Shown here one piece after another: positions 43,670 through 55,800 of a stretch of DNA of 62,863 nucleotides. Below the pieces are notes generated by a model. It saw nothing but the letters and a program-made list of their open reading frames with translations. It ran no database searches and was not told the origin of the DNA. The number at the start of each line of letters is the position of its first letter. Position 1 is the first letter of the stretch. A program made the translations under genes and the position numbers. Source of the stretch: Chrysophaeum taylorii (taxonomy: Eukaryota > Sar > Pelagophyceae > Pelagomonadales > Pelagomonadaceae); the NCBI GenBank assembly GCA_029834535.1, contig JAQMWT010000593.1:1-62863 (forward strand), given 5' to 3'.

Positions 43670-44314
43670 CCTCCTCTCTGTGCCTTTGGTGGCAACACGT
43701 CTCGTCGTCAACTGCGCAAAGGACTCCCCCATAATAAACTTAACTCACCAACTATCTGACTATAGGCCAGCCCTGTGCATCGGGCGTAGGCTAATAATCC
43801 CAACAACGCCGTCAAGCGAATCGTTGGAACAGAAAGAATAACAGGGCGTTCAGACGAGGAGGGGCGCAGAAAGGGGAGTCGGGGGAGCGTTGATTGTGTG
43901 TCGCGATACCGGTCTTGGGCGAAGGCGTAGTTGGAATTCTGGCACGTAGTGCCTCAGTTCTCAGGGTGGTAGTTGAGGACGAGCGCCGTCGCCGCGCCGG
44001 AGAGAAAAGCCCGCTCCGTTTCGCTCACCTCCGCGGGCGCGTCGAAGATGCCCATAGAGGCCATGCCGAAGCGTGCCGCCATGGCAGCGCGGGCACCTCT
44101 CCCTGGCTCGTGTGCTACGTGTATCGAGATTGCGACGCGCAAAGAACCCCGGGCACCACTCGCACATCCAGCCACGCACACCTTCCAAACCACTGAGCGC
44201 CCTCGGCTCTTCTTACCACTCGCACATCCAGCCACGCACACCTTCCAAACCAACGCCCTCGGCTCTTTTCTTTTTTATGAGACTCAAGAATGGGAATTTG
44301 CAAGCCGTTGAGAT
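43670..44314. other. intergenic with dispersed and tandem repeats
   Basis: 43755-43870 is a reversed copy of the repeat at 33440-33520. At 44157-44268 a ~57-bp unit ('cactcgcacatccagccacg...') is present twice. No gene is supported; a 99-codon minus frame is largely the translated repeat. Confidence 0.5.
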
Positions 44315-45470
44315 ATGCGAGTAGCTGTGTTGTTGGTGGCGGCGATGTTGGGTGTCGTGGCGTGGCTCGCAGAGTCAAACCGGCGGCTGTGGCGCGCCCT
44401 CCAGGAGAAACGGTGGGTGCCGTCGAGTGCGGAACAGGCAGCGTGGGTCCTCGCGCGACGCGAGGAAGAGGTCGCAGCAGTCGTAGCGGGTGTCGACGAG
44501 GACGCATTCCCGGTCAAAGAGGCTCTCTTGCGCCACCCGTCGCGGCGCTTTCCCGAGGGCTACGACTTAAGGGAGTGGCGCGCGATGCTGGACCGCGAGA
44601 CGTCGCGGGCATTCCTTACGGAGAGCGGCGGTCCCGCGAGCGCGTGCGACCGAGCGACAGTCGTCGCGCGCGACACCGACACCGCCAAGCTCGCGCTCAG
44701 GGACTGCGGGTTCGCGTATTTCGAATCGCTCTTCGAGAAGTCGACGATCGAGCGGCTGAGACTCGCGATAGAGCGGTTTCTCGAGCGGCCCGATAGCGCC
44801 GCGTTCCGGTACCCGTGTCAAGGCGAGGGTCGCGTCGAGCACATGCTACCATTCGAGGCGCCGTTCAACGAGACGACGGGCATCCACCACGATCCGCGCA
44901 TCGTCGCGCTCGCGCGAGCGGTCCTCGGCGACCGTTTCAAGCTCGAGCTCATGACGGTTATCAACTCGACGACCGAGCGCTCGGCGCACCAGAGGTGGCA
45001 CCAGGGCTGGAGATACCTGTTTTCGCCCGAGGAGCGCCTCCCGACCTACGCCATCATCGTCACCGTCCCACTCGTCGACGTCTCCGTCGACCACGGCCCG
45101 ACCCAGATTTGTGCCGGTCACAAGCTCCGCTTCTATCGAGGATTCCGCTGTGCTGGCCCCGGGGTCCCTCCGCCCGCGTAGCTCCTCCTGATGATCGTCA
45201 CGCGCAGGTTACGACGACGACGTCGTCGCTGCCGCGACCCACCAGGGCGACGTCGCCGTCTTCGACTACAAGACCCTCCATCGGGGCCCCGCCAACAATG
45301 CCGACGCGCCCAGACCGATGATATCCATGGTCTTCTCTCGCGCCTGGATGGTCAACGCCGAGGCTTACGTCAATCGCGCCATATCGCTCGAGCAGACGAT
45401 CCACCTGCGACGGTACTGGGAGCAATACTTCTGGCATCCGCCTTATCTCGCCGACCACATGGTCGTCTGA
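44315..45470 (+). CDS. PhyH-like 2OG-Fe(II) dioxygenase
   Basis: Two exons, 44315-45149 and 45208-45470, with a 58-bp intron; the sum is 366 codons including stop. The frame leaves exon 1 with one base of a codon and resumes as Y-D-D-D-V-V. An N-terminal hydrophobic stretch (M-R-V-A-V-L-L-V-A-A...) is a signal peptide or anchor. A helical Arg/Glu-rich region is followed by the phytanoyl-CoA-hydroxylase-like core: R-W-H-Q-G-W-R-Y-L-F at the metal site (near 44995), P-L-V-D-V then G-P-T-Q (near 45100), and the distal V-F-D-Y-K-T-L-H-R-G plus R-P in exon 2 (45262-45320). The normal H-x-D is here H-Q-G, so the carboxylate ligand seems absent. Substrate unknown. Confidence 0.82.
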
Positions 45471-45900
45471 ACATAACATCGCATCGCATCGCATCGCATC
45501 GCATCGAACGACCGTCTCTATGTACGTAGTGCACTCAACCCCCGCCTTCCCCCGGTCGGACGCGTACGAGGCTGCCTTGCAGGACCTCGACAAAGTAGTA
45601 GTAGCACGCGGCGAGGACAGCCAAGAAGATGATGCTAACGCACGACGCGAGCCAAGGGTATGTGTGGCTGTCGGCGGCGTTTGTGACCTCCAGGTGCGAG
45701 CACCCTAGCCCGAGGCACCGTCGCCAGACATCGACCTGCGTGGCGACGTCAAGGACACGCCGCTTCAAATTTGTTTTGTTACCGGGATGTCTTGGTGCAC
45801 GCGCTTCGACCACGCGACAGTGATCCCGAGCGCCGCCATACTTTTTGTAACCGGAAACTTTTTTTCGTGAACTGAATTCGATGAAACCGTCAACGGGTCT
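45471..45900. other. intergenic, GCATC repeat
   Basis: A pentanucleotide run (about six GCATC units, 45478-45506) sits just after the stop of the oxygenase gene. No frame in the rest of the stretch is convincing. A T-run at 45858-45865 lies shortly before the next start. Confidence 0.5.
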
Positions 45901-47033
45901 ATGATGGCGATGAAGTTTTTTTTTCTTCTGTTCGGGTGCGTCACAGGCCGCAAAGACAACGCGTCGCTTCGCGCGCTCCTCGAGGAATACCCCGAGATTT
46001 CAAGGCGCGAACGAGCCAAACCATTCGGACAGGGCAAGTTCGTCACCGTCGTCGCTGAACGCCACGGGCTCGGAAACCGAATCGGGCCTGTCGTGGGCGC
46101 CTTCGCAATCGCGTTGACGACGCGGCGAGCGCTCGCAATCCACTGGCCCGCGGACAAGCGGTGCCACCAGAGGCATAAAAACTGCGACCCCGCGGGGATC
46201 GACAACCTGTTCGTGCCGCCGGATGGGCTCGAGTGGCGGCCGCCGAGACGCAACCTCTGCCAATCGGGCCCCTGGATCGTGCACGGCAACGACCCCAAGG
46301 CTGTGAGTCGGCTCCGCACAATCCACGGGCTGGGGCGCGGCGCCGCTTTCCGCGAGCACCTCTTCAATCTTTGCGTGCAGTCGGATCGCGACGTCGCGTG
46401 GGGTGTCACGTGTCACGACGACGTCGCCCACCGATTTCCGGCGCCCTGGGTCGCATACGGGGCTTTGATGGCGTATTTGCTGCGGCCTCATCCCAAGGTC
46501 CTCGCCAGGATCGAGGATGCCAAGCGCCGGGATGGCGGCGTCGAGTGTGCGCTTGGCGTGCACCTTCGCAAAGCCGACGACGCCCGCAAGCCGTCCAAGG
46601 TGATGAGCGCTGGTGTGGTTGTCGCGGCATTCGAGAATGCAAGACATCTCACCACGGCGACTGGCGTCTATATCGCTGCCGACGACGAGTCGCTTGCGAC
46701 GCGCCGCGCGCTCGTTAGTGCCCTCGTCGAGGCCGGCGCTGTTATGATGGCCCGCGTCACTTCCAAGGCCACGAGGGACACCGTCGACGGTCTCCGCGAC
46801 GCCCTCGCCGATAATTTTCGCCTCTCGAGCTGCTACGACCTCCTTCCGCGTGGCACCGGGTTCTCGACCTTCCACGATGTCGCGCTCGCCCGCGCCGTCT
46901 TCGAACATCAGTGGCCAGAGAGTCGCATCGAAGACTTCGTCACCCACAACAACACCTCAACGGGGCCGCACAAATTCGCGCTCACTCCCGCAGAGTGTCC
47001 GTCGAAAAGGTTAACAGAGTCGTTGTCGTCGTG

Positions 47034-47068
<35 letters not shown>

Positions 47069-47316
47069 GCGAAAGAAAGGCCAACAACAATGCCACCGTC
47101 GCCGACAAGCCACGCGCGGAGGAACTCCGCCTCGAAACACCAACCGAGACGACAACGGCACCTTCTCTCGGTGGCGAGACCTCAGCCGCCGAGACGACGC
47201 AGTATGGGGGCGACGAAGGCTGGGACCTCGTCGACCACACTTTTCTCGACGATGCGCCAGATGCCGCCCGCGGCGGCGAGCGACGCTACCCCAGGCGCAA
47301 TGCGACCCCCTTCTGA
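45901..47316 (+). CDS. fucosyltransferase-like GT-B protein
   Basis: A 471-residue single-exon protein with an N-terminal signal peptide (M-M-A-M-K-F-F-F-L-L-F-G-C). The G-L-G-N-R-I-G-P-V-V-G-A-F-A-I-A motif (near 46070) followed by R-R-A-L-A-I-H-W is the N-terminal nucleotide-fold signature of the alpha-1,2/alpha-1,6/O-fucosyltransferase superfamily (GT11/23/37/65/68 group). The C-terminal domain has L-G-V-H-L-R-K-A-D-D (near 46553), corresponding to the conserved H-x-R-x-x-D GDP-fucose-contacting motif with Lys after Arg. Y-I-A-A-D-D-E-S follows (near 46672). The last ~110 residues are disordered and include a Ser run encoded by TCG repeats (47030-47060). Probably a Golgi enzyme making surface glycans. 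It converges with the prolyl-hydroxylase gene, 224 bp apart. Confidence 0.78.
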
Positions 47317-47540
47317 AATGCAGGGCACTTAGGAGCCATGCCTTGATTATGTGCTGCTGCTTAAGGGATAAAGGAAGCAACAGGGGTGGTCTTCTCTCTC
47401 CTCGAGTGCGCACAGCATATATATGCACCGTGCGGCGGCGAAGCAAGTCAAGTCCGCCGCAGTGAGCGAGACGAAACGAGGAGATCCAAATGTAGGCGGT
47501 CGATTTGGTGGCTTAAACCTGACGTGCTCGCGGCGCCTTC

Positions 47541-49301
47541 TCAGTCGAAGGACCCCGTGCAACCCCAATGATTGGGCACGCGGTAGTCGAAGAGGTGAAT
47601 CCAGGCGTTGGCGGCAAACTTGATGCCCGTCTTGACTTGGAGTGCGGCGTGACCTGCGATCATCGAGATGAGTCAGCAAAAGTCACGTCACTCGAGGCGT
47701 TGTTGTTGGAGAGATGACGCCGAGAATCGGGCGACTGCGGCGGGAGGACGACGAGCTTTTTCAAAAACTACCAAAGACGTGAAGGGTAACGCACGTGCGC
47801 GGATCCTGTCTCGTCGGGTCGTCGGACCGGACGGACGGCCACCAGAGCGCCGAGCCTCGCCTCGGCCTGCGCGACGAGCGAGCCCCTCAATCAATCGCGG
47901 GGACGCCCGCACCGTATGCGGAGGGGAACGCCGCCGTCGTCCTCGAGCAAAGGGAACTCTGTCTCGCCGCCCTCTTCGACGTCGGAGAGATAGAGAAAAA
48001 AGGTGTAGATGCGCGGGCCGCACGCGAGATTGTTGTCGGCGCCGCTCATGTCGTGGTGCGAGCGGTAGTATTGGCCCGGCAGGTAGCGCAAGACCTGGAA
48101 CGACTCGTAGTTTGCCGTCGGGATGCCCGTGACCCCCTCAATACGCTTCATGACGGCCAGAGTGCTCGGCGAGTCCTCGCAGGTCCCCGTGCACCACGCA
48201 TTCTCTGACGTTCGGCCCTGGGAGACGACCTTCTGCTGCTCGCCAAACTCGTCGACGCTGCCCTGGTCGGTCGAGCGCGAAAACGAGTTCTTGACGCTCG
48301 CGACGATCGCGTCAGCTTCGGCATCCGTGACAAAGTTCTCGAACGTCAAGACCCACGGACCGTCGCGGCTCGCGTTTCCGGCGACGTCGGGGAACGCCGC
48401 CCGCGGACCGCTGTGGACCGTCACGTCGTAAGCGCCCTCGGTCGCCGCGGCGACGAACTTGGCGTCGAGCTCCCCGGGCTTGAGGGCCGAGCCCTGCGCC
48501 ATGTTGAGCGCCGACCGCGCGCACCGCAACTCGGGGTCGCGCAAGTGGCACGAGTCGCACGAGGCCGAGCACATCATCACCATCCAACCCGGACTGCTCG
48601 CGCACTCGCCTCTGGCGGCGCGCTGCGCGCAGCTCGGCTGCTTGTCGAGGCACGCGGGGCCCGCGTACATCTCCACGACCTTCCTCGTTAGCACCGTCCG
48701 CGGTCGGTCGGGCATCACGCGAAATCTCGCCACTTCCTGGCCCTCGGACCGTATGCTGAAAACGTGGTTCGAGAACGTGTTCATTCGCATCGACTCGCGC
48801 GGCCGCAGCGTAAACATCACCACCTCTTTCTTTCCGCTCGCCTTGCCGTCGTCGAGCCACACCACCTCCACGGGACCCGTCCCGGAGAGCCTGAGTGTAG
48901 GGTGAGAGAAAGCAAGGCACGTCGCGCACTCGTGCGAGACGACGTGCACGACGCCGCCGCCGTCGGACGTCGGGGCCACCTTGGGGGTCGCAGTTCATTG
49001 GACACACCGACGCACACACCGCTCGCGGATTCTTCGCCTCCTCAACGACTTCCACCTCGCCGGTCGCGTCGACTTGCACATCCGTGTTGCACCTAATACA
49101 CAACAGTCAACATGGTGTGCATAGAGTGACACCATACGCGTTGCAACTGCTCGCGCAGACCGTCAACATGTAGTCCGGATTATTCCCGCATTCGCCCAGT
49201 CCGGCCCAATACGCGCACATGTTGTTCCCATCGGTGCACGCCGCCTCCGACGCGGCGGCAACCGCTAGGACGAGCCAAGGCCAGTGCTTTGGCCTGTTCA
49301 T
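47541..49301 (-). CDS. ShKT / VHL-like / prolyl 4-hydroxylase protein
   Basis: Five exons: 49301-49138, 49092-49020, 48979-47913, 47866-47772, 47653-47541; introns of 45, 40, 46 and 118 bp. The exons sum to exactly 504 codons. Signal peptide (residues 1-22), then ShKT module 1 (C-T-D-G-N-N-M-C to S-C-N-A-C, the last Cys pair restored by splicing). A VHL-beta-like region spans residues ~80-170 (V-E-V-V-W-L-D-D-G ... R-M-N-T-F-S-N-H-V-F-S-I). ShKT module 2 is A-C-L-D-K-Q-P-S-C to C-D-S-C, followed by a collagen-type prolyl 4-hydroxylase domain. Its iron ligands are Y-R-S-H-H-D (near 48045) and a distal His in G-H-A-A-L-Q-V-K-T-G-I-K (across the last intron), with P-R-R-G-S-A-L-W-W-P-S preceding. 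Likely an ER/secretory enzyme hydroxylating proline in surface glycoproteins. ShKT is a fold name here, not evidence of a toxin. Confidence 0.88.
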
Positions 49302-49424
49302 CTGGCTCAAGGGTTTATTATTAGGGGGAGTAAAGAGCGAATATTATTTATCATTACAACAACCCCCCCGTCGTCGTCCTTCGACGACGAGATGGTGGTT
49401 TAGAAGTAAGGACTCAAATGTTAT
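49302..49424. promoter_or_regulatory. promoter region of the prolyl-hydroxylase gene
   Basis: Only about 125 bp separate the ATG (49301) from the start of the satellite array. AT-rich 'tttattattag' at 49313-49323 and 'atattatttatcatta' at 49341-49356. Upstream control sequences must be very compact or lie within satellite DNA. Confidence 0.35.
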
Positions 49425-49469
49425 CCTAACTACTAATCGACAGATCTTAACTACTAATCGACAGATGTT

Positions 49470-49504
<35 letters not shown>

Positions 49505-52500
49505 TTGTCCCTCGATTTAGGGTAAGGATCAGGTAGGCCCGCGAGCCAGACAGTGATCCTCCAAGCCGTCTACGGCGACCTCGCAGACTATTTCCACGAC
49601 CCGCGGCGGCTCTTTCAGCGCGCCATTCTCACGCCCCGTCGAAACGATGTTGTCGATGCTGACAACGCGCGCATGACCGCGGCCTTTTTTTCCCGGAGAC
49701 GAGGCGTCGGAGTTCTTTTCGGCCGACTAGGTTGGGTCGGAAGACGACGCCTCGCTCTTTACAGTCGAGTTTTGAACTCCCTGACAACCAACGGCATGCT
49801 GACTTTGATCGCGAGCTTAAAGTCTTCGCAACCTCGACCCGTCGCACGGCCACTGCAACGGTACCAGATACATGATCGATCGTGTCGTTGTCACCGAGGC
49901 TCCTCCAACCTGTATCCCGTAAGGCCCGCCGACGCCAAACGATCACCAAGAGCCAGGGCCAGACGCCCCGCGAGGTCGGCGTCCTCTTGGCGAAGCCCGT
50001 CTTCTGCCACGTCCAGCTCTACGTGGCTCTCTGTCGATCGGCAACCCCGAGGATATCCTCTTCTGAGTCGACGACTCCACCCTACCCCACACGTGCTGCG
50101 CAATACCGATAAGCCCCCTCCCGGCGTCTACACGCGCACTGTAGGTGAACTTACTGGGACCAGGTGAACTTACTGGGGTTTGAGATTGGGACTAGGTGAA
50201 CTTAGTGACCAGGTGAACTTACTGGGACCAAGTGAACTTACTGGGGTTTTAGAGTGAACGCAAAGGCTAGCGGCGTGTACGGATCAAAGCAGCTTAGATT
50301 GGCGGAGGTGAGAGCGACGAGCTCGAAGGAGAGTGGGGTGAGTGGATGTGAGCACGAGTGGGCTTACGCCGAACTTACTGGGGTTAGAGATTGGGACTAG
50401 GTGAACTTACTGGGACCAGGTGAACTTACTGGGGTTAGAGATTGGGACCAGGTGAACTTACTGGCGAACTTACTGGCCTGCACTTGTCTTAACTACTAAT
50501 CGACAGATGTTTGTCTGTTTGTCCCTCGATTTAGGGTAAGGATCATGTAGGCGCGAGAGTAAGCATCAGGTAGGCGCGAGAGCCAGAAAGTGATCCTCCA
50601 AGCCGTCTACGGCGACCTCGCAGACTATTTCCACGACCCGCGGCGGCTCTTTCAGCGCGCCATTCTCACGCCCCGTCGAAACGATGTTGTCGATGCGGAC
50701 AACGCGCGCATGACCGCGGCCTTTTTTTCCCGGAGACGAGGCGTCGGAGTTCTTTTCGGCTGACTAGGCTGGGTCGGAAGACGACGCCTCGCTCTTTACA
50801 GTAGAGTTTTCAACTCCCTGACAACCAACGGCATGCTGACTTTGATCGCGAGCTTAATGTCTTCGCAACCTCGACCCGTCGCACGGCCACTGCAACAGTA
50901 CCAGATACATGATCGATCGTGTCGTTGTCACCGAGGCTCCTCCAACCTGTATCCCGTAAGGCCCGCCGACGCCAAACGATCACCAAGAGCCAGGGCCAGA
51001 CGCCCCGCGAGGTCGGCGTCCTCTTTCCCAAGCCCGTCTTCTGCCACGTCCAGCTCTACGTGGCTCTCTGTCGATCGGCAACCCCGAGGAGATATACTCA
51101 TCTGGGTCGACGACTCCACCCTACCCCACACGTGCTGCGCAATACCGATAAGCCCCCTCCCGGCGTCTACACGCGCACGGTAGGTGAACTTACTGGGACC
51201 ACGTAAACTCTTGGCGAAGCCCGTCTTCTGCCACGTCCAGCTCCACGTGGCTCTCTGTCTATCGGCAACCCCGAGGATATCCTCTTCTGAGTCGACGACT
51301 CCACCCTACCCCACACGTGCTGCGCAATACCGATAAGCCCCCTCCCGGCGTCTACACGCGCACTATAGGTTAACTTACTGGGACCAGGCGAACTTACTGA
51401 GGTTTGAGATTGGGACTAGGTGAACTTAGTGACCAGGTGAACTTACTGGGACCAAGTGAACTTACTGGGGTTTTTAGAGTGACGCAAAGGCTAGCGGCGT
51501 GTACGGATCAAAGCGGCTTAGATTGGCGGAGGTGAGAGCGACGAGCTCGAAGGAGAGTGGGGTGAGTGTGTGTGAGCACGAGTGGGCTTACAGTGTAAGT
51601 TACACCGAACTTACTGGGGTTAGAGATTGGGACTAGGTGAACTTACTGGGACCAGGTGAACTTACTAGGGTTAGAGATTGGGGACTAGGTGAACTTACTG
51701 GCCTGCACTTGTGTTTGTCTGTTTGTCTGTCTGTCTGTCTTTTTGTCCCTCGATTTAGGGTAAGGATCAGATAGGCGCGAGAGTAAGGATCAGGTAGGCG
51801 CGAGAGCCAGACAGTGATCCTCCAAGCCGTCTACGGCGACCTCGCAGACTATTTCCACGACCCGCGGCGGCTCTTTCAGCGCGCCATTCTCACGCCCCGT
51901 CGAAACGATGTTGTCGATGCTGACAACGCGCGCATGACCGCGGCCTTTTTTTCCGGAGACGAGGCGTCGGAGTTCTTTTCGGCCGACTAGGTTGGGTCGG
52001 AAGACGACGCCTCGCTCTTTACAGTCGAGTTTTCAACTCCCTGACAACCAACGGCATGCTGACTTTGATCGCGAGCTTAAAGTCTTCGCAACCTCGACCC
52101 GTCGCACGGCCACTGCAACGGTACCAGATACATGATCGATCGTGTCGTTGTCACCGAGGCTCCTCCAACCTGTATCCCGTAAGGCCCGCCGACGCCAAAC
52201 GATCAACAAGAGCCAGGGCCAGACGCCCCGCGAGGTCGGCGTCCTCTTGCCCAAGCCCGTCTTCTGCCACGTCCAGCTCTACGTGGCTCTCTGTCGATCG
52301 GCAACCCCGAGGATATCGTCTTCTGAGTCGACGACTCCACCCTACCCCACACGTGCTGCGCAATACCGATAAGCCCCCTCCCGGCGTCTACACGCGCACT
52401 GTAGGTGAACTTACTGGGACCAGGTGAACTTACTGGAACCAGGTGAACTTACTGAGGTTAGAGATTGGGACTAGGTGAACTTAGTGACCAGGTGAATACT

Positions 52501-52753
52501 GAGACCAAGTGTGAACTTACTGGGGCTTTTAGAGTAAACTCAAAGCTTAGCGGCGTGTGCGGATCAAAGCAGCTTCGATTGGCGGGGGTGAGAGCGACGA
52601 GCTCGAAGGAGAGTGGGGTGAGTGGGTGTGAGCACGAGTGGGCTTACGCCGAATTTACTGGGGTTAGAGATTGGGACAAGGTGAACTTAACAGGGTGAAA
52701 ATGCTGGGGTTAGAGATTGGGAGTAGGTGAACTTACTGGCCTGCACTTGTGTT

Positions 52754-52801
<48 letters not shown>

Positions 52802-55800
52802 CCTCGATTTAGGGTAAGGATCAGGTAGGCGCGAGAGTAAGGATCAGGTAGGCGCGAGAGCCAGACAGTGATCCTCCAAGCCGTCTACGGCGACCTCGCA
52901 GACTATTTCCACGACCCGCGGCGGCTCTTTCAGCGCTCCATTCTCACGCCCCGTCGAAACGATGTTGTCGATGCTGACAACGCGCGCATGACCGCGGCCT
53001 TTTTTTCCCGGAGACGAGGCGTCGGAGTTCTTTTCGGCTGACTAGGCTGGGTCGGAAGACGACGCCTCGCTTTTTACAGTAGAGTTTTCAACTCCCTGAC
53101 AACCAACGGCATGCTGACTTTGATCGCGAGCTTAATGTCTTCGCAACCTCGACCCGTCGCACGGCCACTGCAACGGTACCAGATACATGATCGATCGTGT
53201 CGTTGTCACCGAGGCTCCTCCAACCTGGATCCCTTAAGGCCCGCCGACGCCAAACGATCAACAAGAGCCAGGGCCAGACGCCCCGCGAGGTCGGCGTCCT
53301 CTTGGCGAAGCCCGTCTTCTGCCACGTCCAGCTCTACCTGGCTCTCTGTCGACGACTCCACCCTACCCCACACGTGCTGCGCAATACCGATAAGCCCCCT
53401 CACGGCGTCTACACGCGCACTGTAGGTGAACTTACTGGGACCAGGTGAACTTACTGGGGTTGGAGATTGGGACTAGGTGAGCTGAGTGACCAGGTGAAAC
53501 TGGGACCAGGTGAACATACTGGGGTTTTAGAGCAAAGGGTTTTTAGAGTAAACTCACTCAAAGGTTGGCGGCGCGTGCAGATCGAAGCAGCTTAGATTGG
53601 CGGAGGCGAGAGCGACGAGCTCGAAGGAGTTGGTTAGAGCTAGGTGAACTTACTGACCAGGTGAACTATGAAACTTACAGGTACCAGGTGAACTTACTGG
53701 GGTTAGAGATTGGGACTAGGTGAACTTACTGGCCTGCACTTGTCCTAACTACTAATCGACAGATGTTTGTCTGTCTGTCTGTTTGTTTGTTTGTCTGTTT
53801 GTCCCTCGATTTAGGGTAAGGATCAGGTAGGCGCGAGAGTAAGGATCAGGTAGGCGCGAGAGCCAGACAGTGATCCTCCAAGCCGTCTACGGCGACCTCG
53901 CAGACTATTTCCACGACCCGCGGCGGCTCTTTCAGCGCGCCATTCTCACGCCCCGTCGAAACGATGTTGTCGATGCTGACAACGCGCGCATGACCGCGGC
54001 CTTTTTTTCCCGGAGACGAGGCGTCGGAGTTCTTTTCGGCTGACTAGGCTGGGTCGGAAGACGACGCCTCGCTCTTTACAGTAGAGTTTTCAACTCCCTG
54101 ACAACCAACGGCATGCTGACTTTGATCGCGAGCTTAAAGTCTTCGCAACCTCGACCCGTCGCACGGCCACTGCAACGGTACCAGATACATGATCGATCGT
54201 GTCGTTGTCACCGAGGCTCCTCCAACCTGTATCCCTTAAGGCCCGCCGACGCCAAACGATCACCAAGAGCCAGGGCCAGACGCCCCGCGAGGTCGGCGTC
54301 CTCTTGGCCAAGCCCGTCTTCTGCCACGTCCAGCTCTACGTGGCTCTCTGTCGATCGGCAACCCCGAGGATATCCTCTTCTGAGTCGACGACTCCACCCT
54401 ACCCCACACGTGCTGCGCAATACCGATAAGCCCCCTCCCGGCGTCTACACGCGCACTATAGGTGAACTTACTGGGGTTTGAGATTGGGACTAGGTGAACT
54501 GAGTGACCAGGTGAACTTACTGGGACCAGGTGAACTTACTGGGGTTTTTAGAGTAAACTCAAGGGTTGGCGGCGCGTGCGGATCAAAGCAGCTTGGATTG
54601 GCGGGGGTGAGAGCGACGAGCTCAAAGGAGTGGGCGTGAGCACGAGTGGGTTTACGCCGAACTTACTGGGGTTAGAGATTTGGACTAGGTGAACTAACTG
54701 ACCAGGTGAACTTACTGGGACCAGGTGAACTTACTGGGGTTAGAGATTGGGACTAGGTGAACTTACTGGCCTGCACTTGTCCTAACTACTAATCGACAGA
54801 TGTTTGTCTGTCTGTCTGTTTGTCTGTCTGTTTGTCCCTCGATTTAGGGTAAGGATCAGGTAGGCGCGAGAGTAAGGATCAGGTAGGTGCGAGAGCCAGA
54901 CAGTGATCCTCCAAGCCGTCTACGGCGACCTCGCAGACTATTTCCACGACCCGCGGCGGCTCTTTCAGCGCGCCATTCTCACGCCCCGTCGAAACGATGT
55001 TGTCGATGCTGACAACGCGCGCATGACCGCGGCCTTTTTTTCCCGGAGACGAGGCGTCGGAGTTCTTTTCGGCCGACTAGGTTGGATCGGAAGACGACGC
55101 CTCGCTCTTTACAGTCGAGTTTTTAACTCCCTGACAACCAACGGCATGCTGACTTTGATCGCGAGCTTAAAGTCTTCGCAACCTCGACCCGTCGCACGGC
55201 CACTGCAACGGTACCAGATACATGATCGATCGTGTCCTGTCACCGAGGCTCCTCCAACCTGTATCCCTCAAGCCCCACCGACGCCAAACGATCAACAAGA
55301 GCCAGAGGCAGACGCCCCGCAAGGTCGGCGTCCTCTTGCCCAAGCCTGTCTTCTGCCACGTCCAGCTCTACGTGGCTCTCTGTCGATCGGCAACCCCGAG
55401 GATATCCTCTTCTGAGTCGACGACTCCACCCTACCCCACACGTGCTGCGCAATACCGATAAGCACCCTCCCGGCGTCTACACGCGCACGGTAGGTGAACT
55501 TACTGGGACCAGGTGAACATACTGGGGTTTTCAGAGTAAAGTTTTTAGAGTAAACTCAAAGGTTGGCGGCGCGTGCGGATCAAAGCAGCTTAGATTGGCG
55601 GAGGCGAGAGCGACGAGCTCGAAGGAGTGGGTGTGAGCTAGGTGAACTTACTGACCAGGTGAACTTATACGAAACTTACTGGGATTAGGTGAACTTACTG
55701 GGGTTAGAGATTGGGACTAGGTGAACTTACTGGCGAACTTACTGGCCTGCACTTGGCGTCTACACGCGCACTGTAGGTGAACTTACTGGGACCAGGTGAA

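Noticed and set aside
49138..49301. ShKT module read as a sea-anemone-type toxin
   Set aside because: The Cys-rich module is one domain of a 503-residue prolyl hydroxylase. ShKT is a common extracellular module, so no toxin function is implied.
50145..50480. Regularly spaced short repeats that could suggest a CRISPR array
   Set aside because: The 'aggtgaacttactggg' units are adjacent with no unique spacers of constant length, belong to a satellite in a eukaryotic genome, and have no cas genes nearby.
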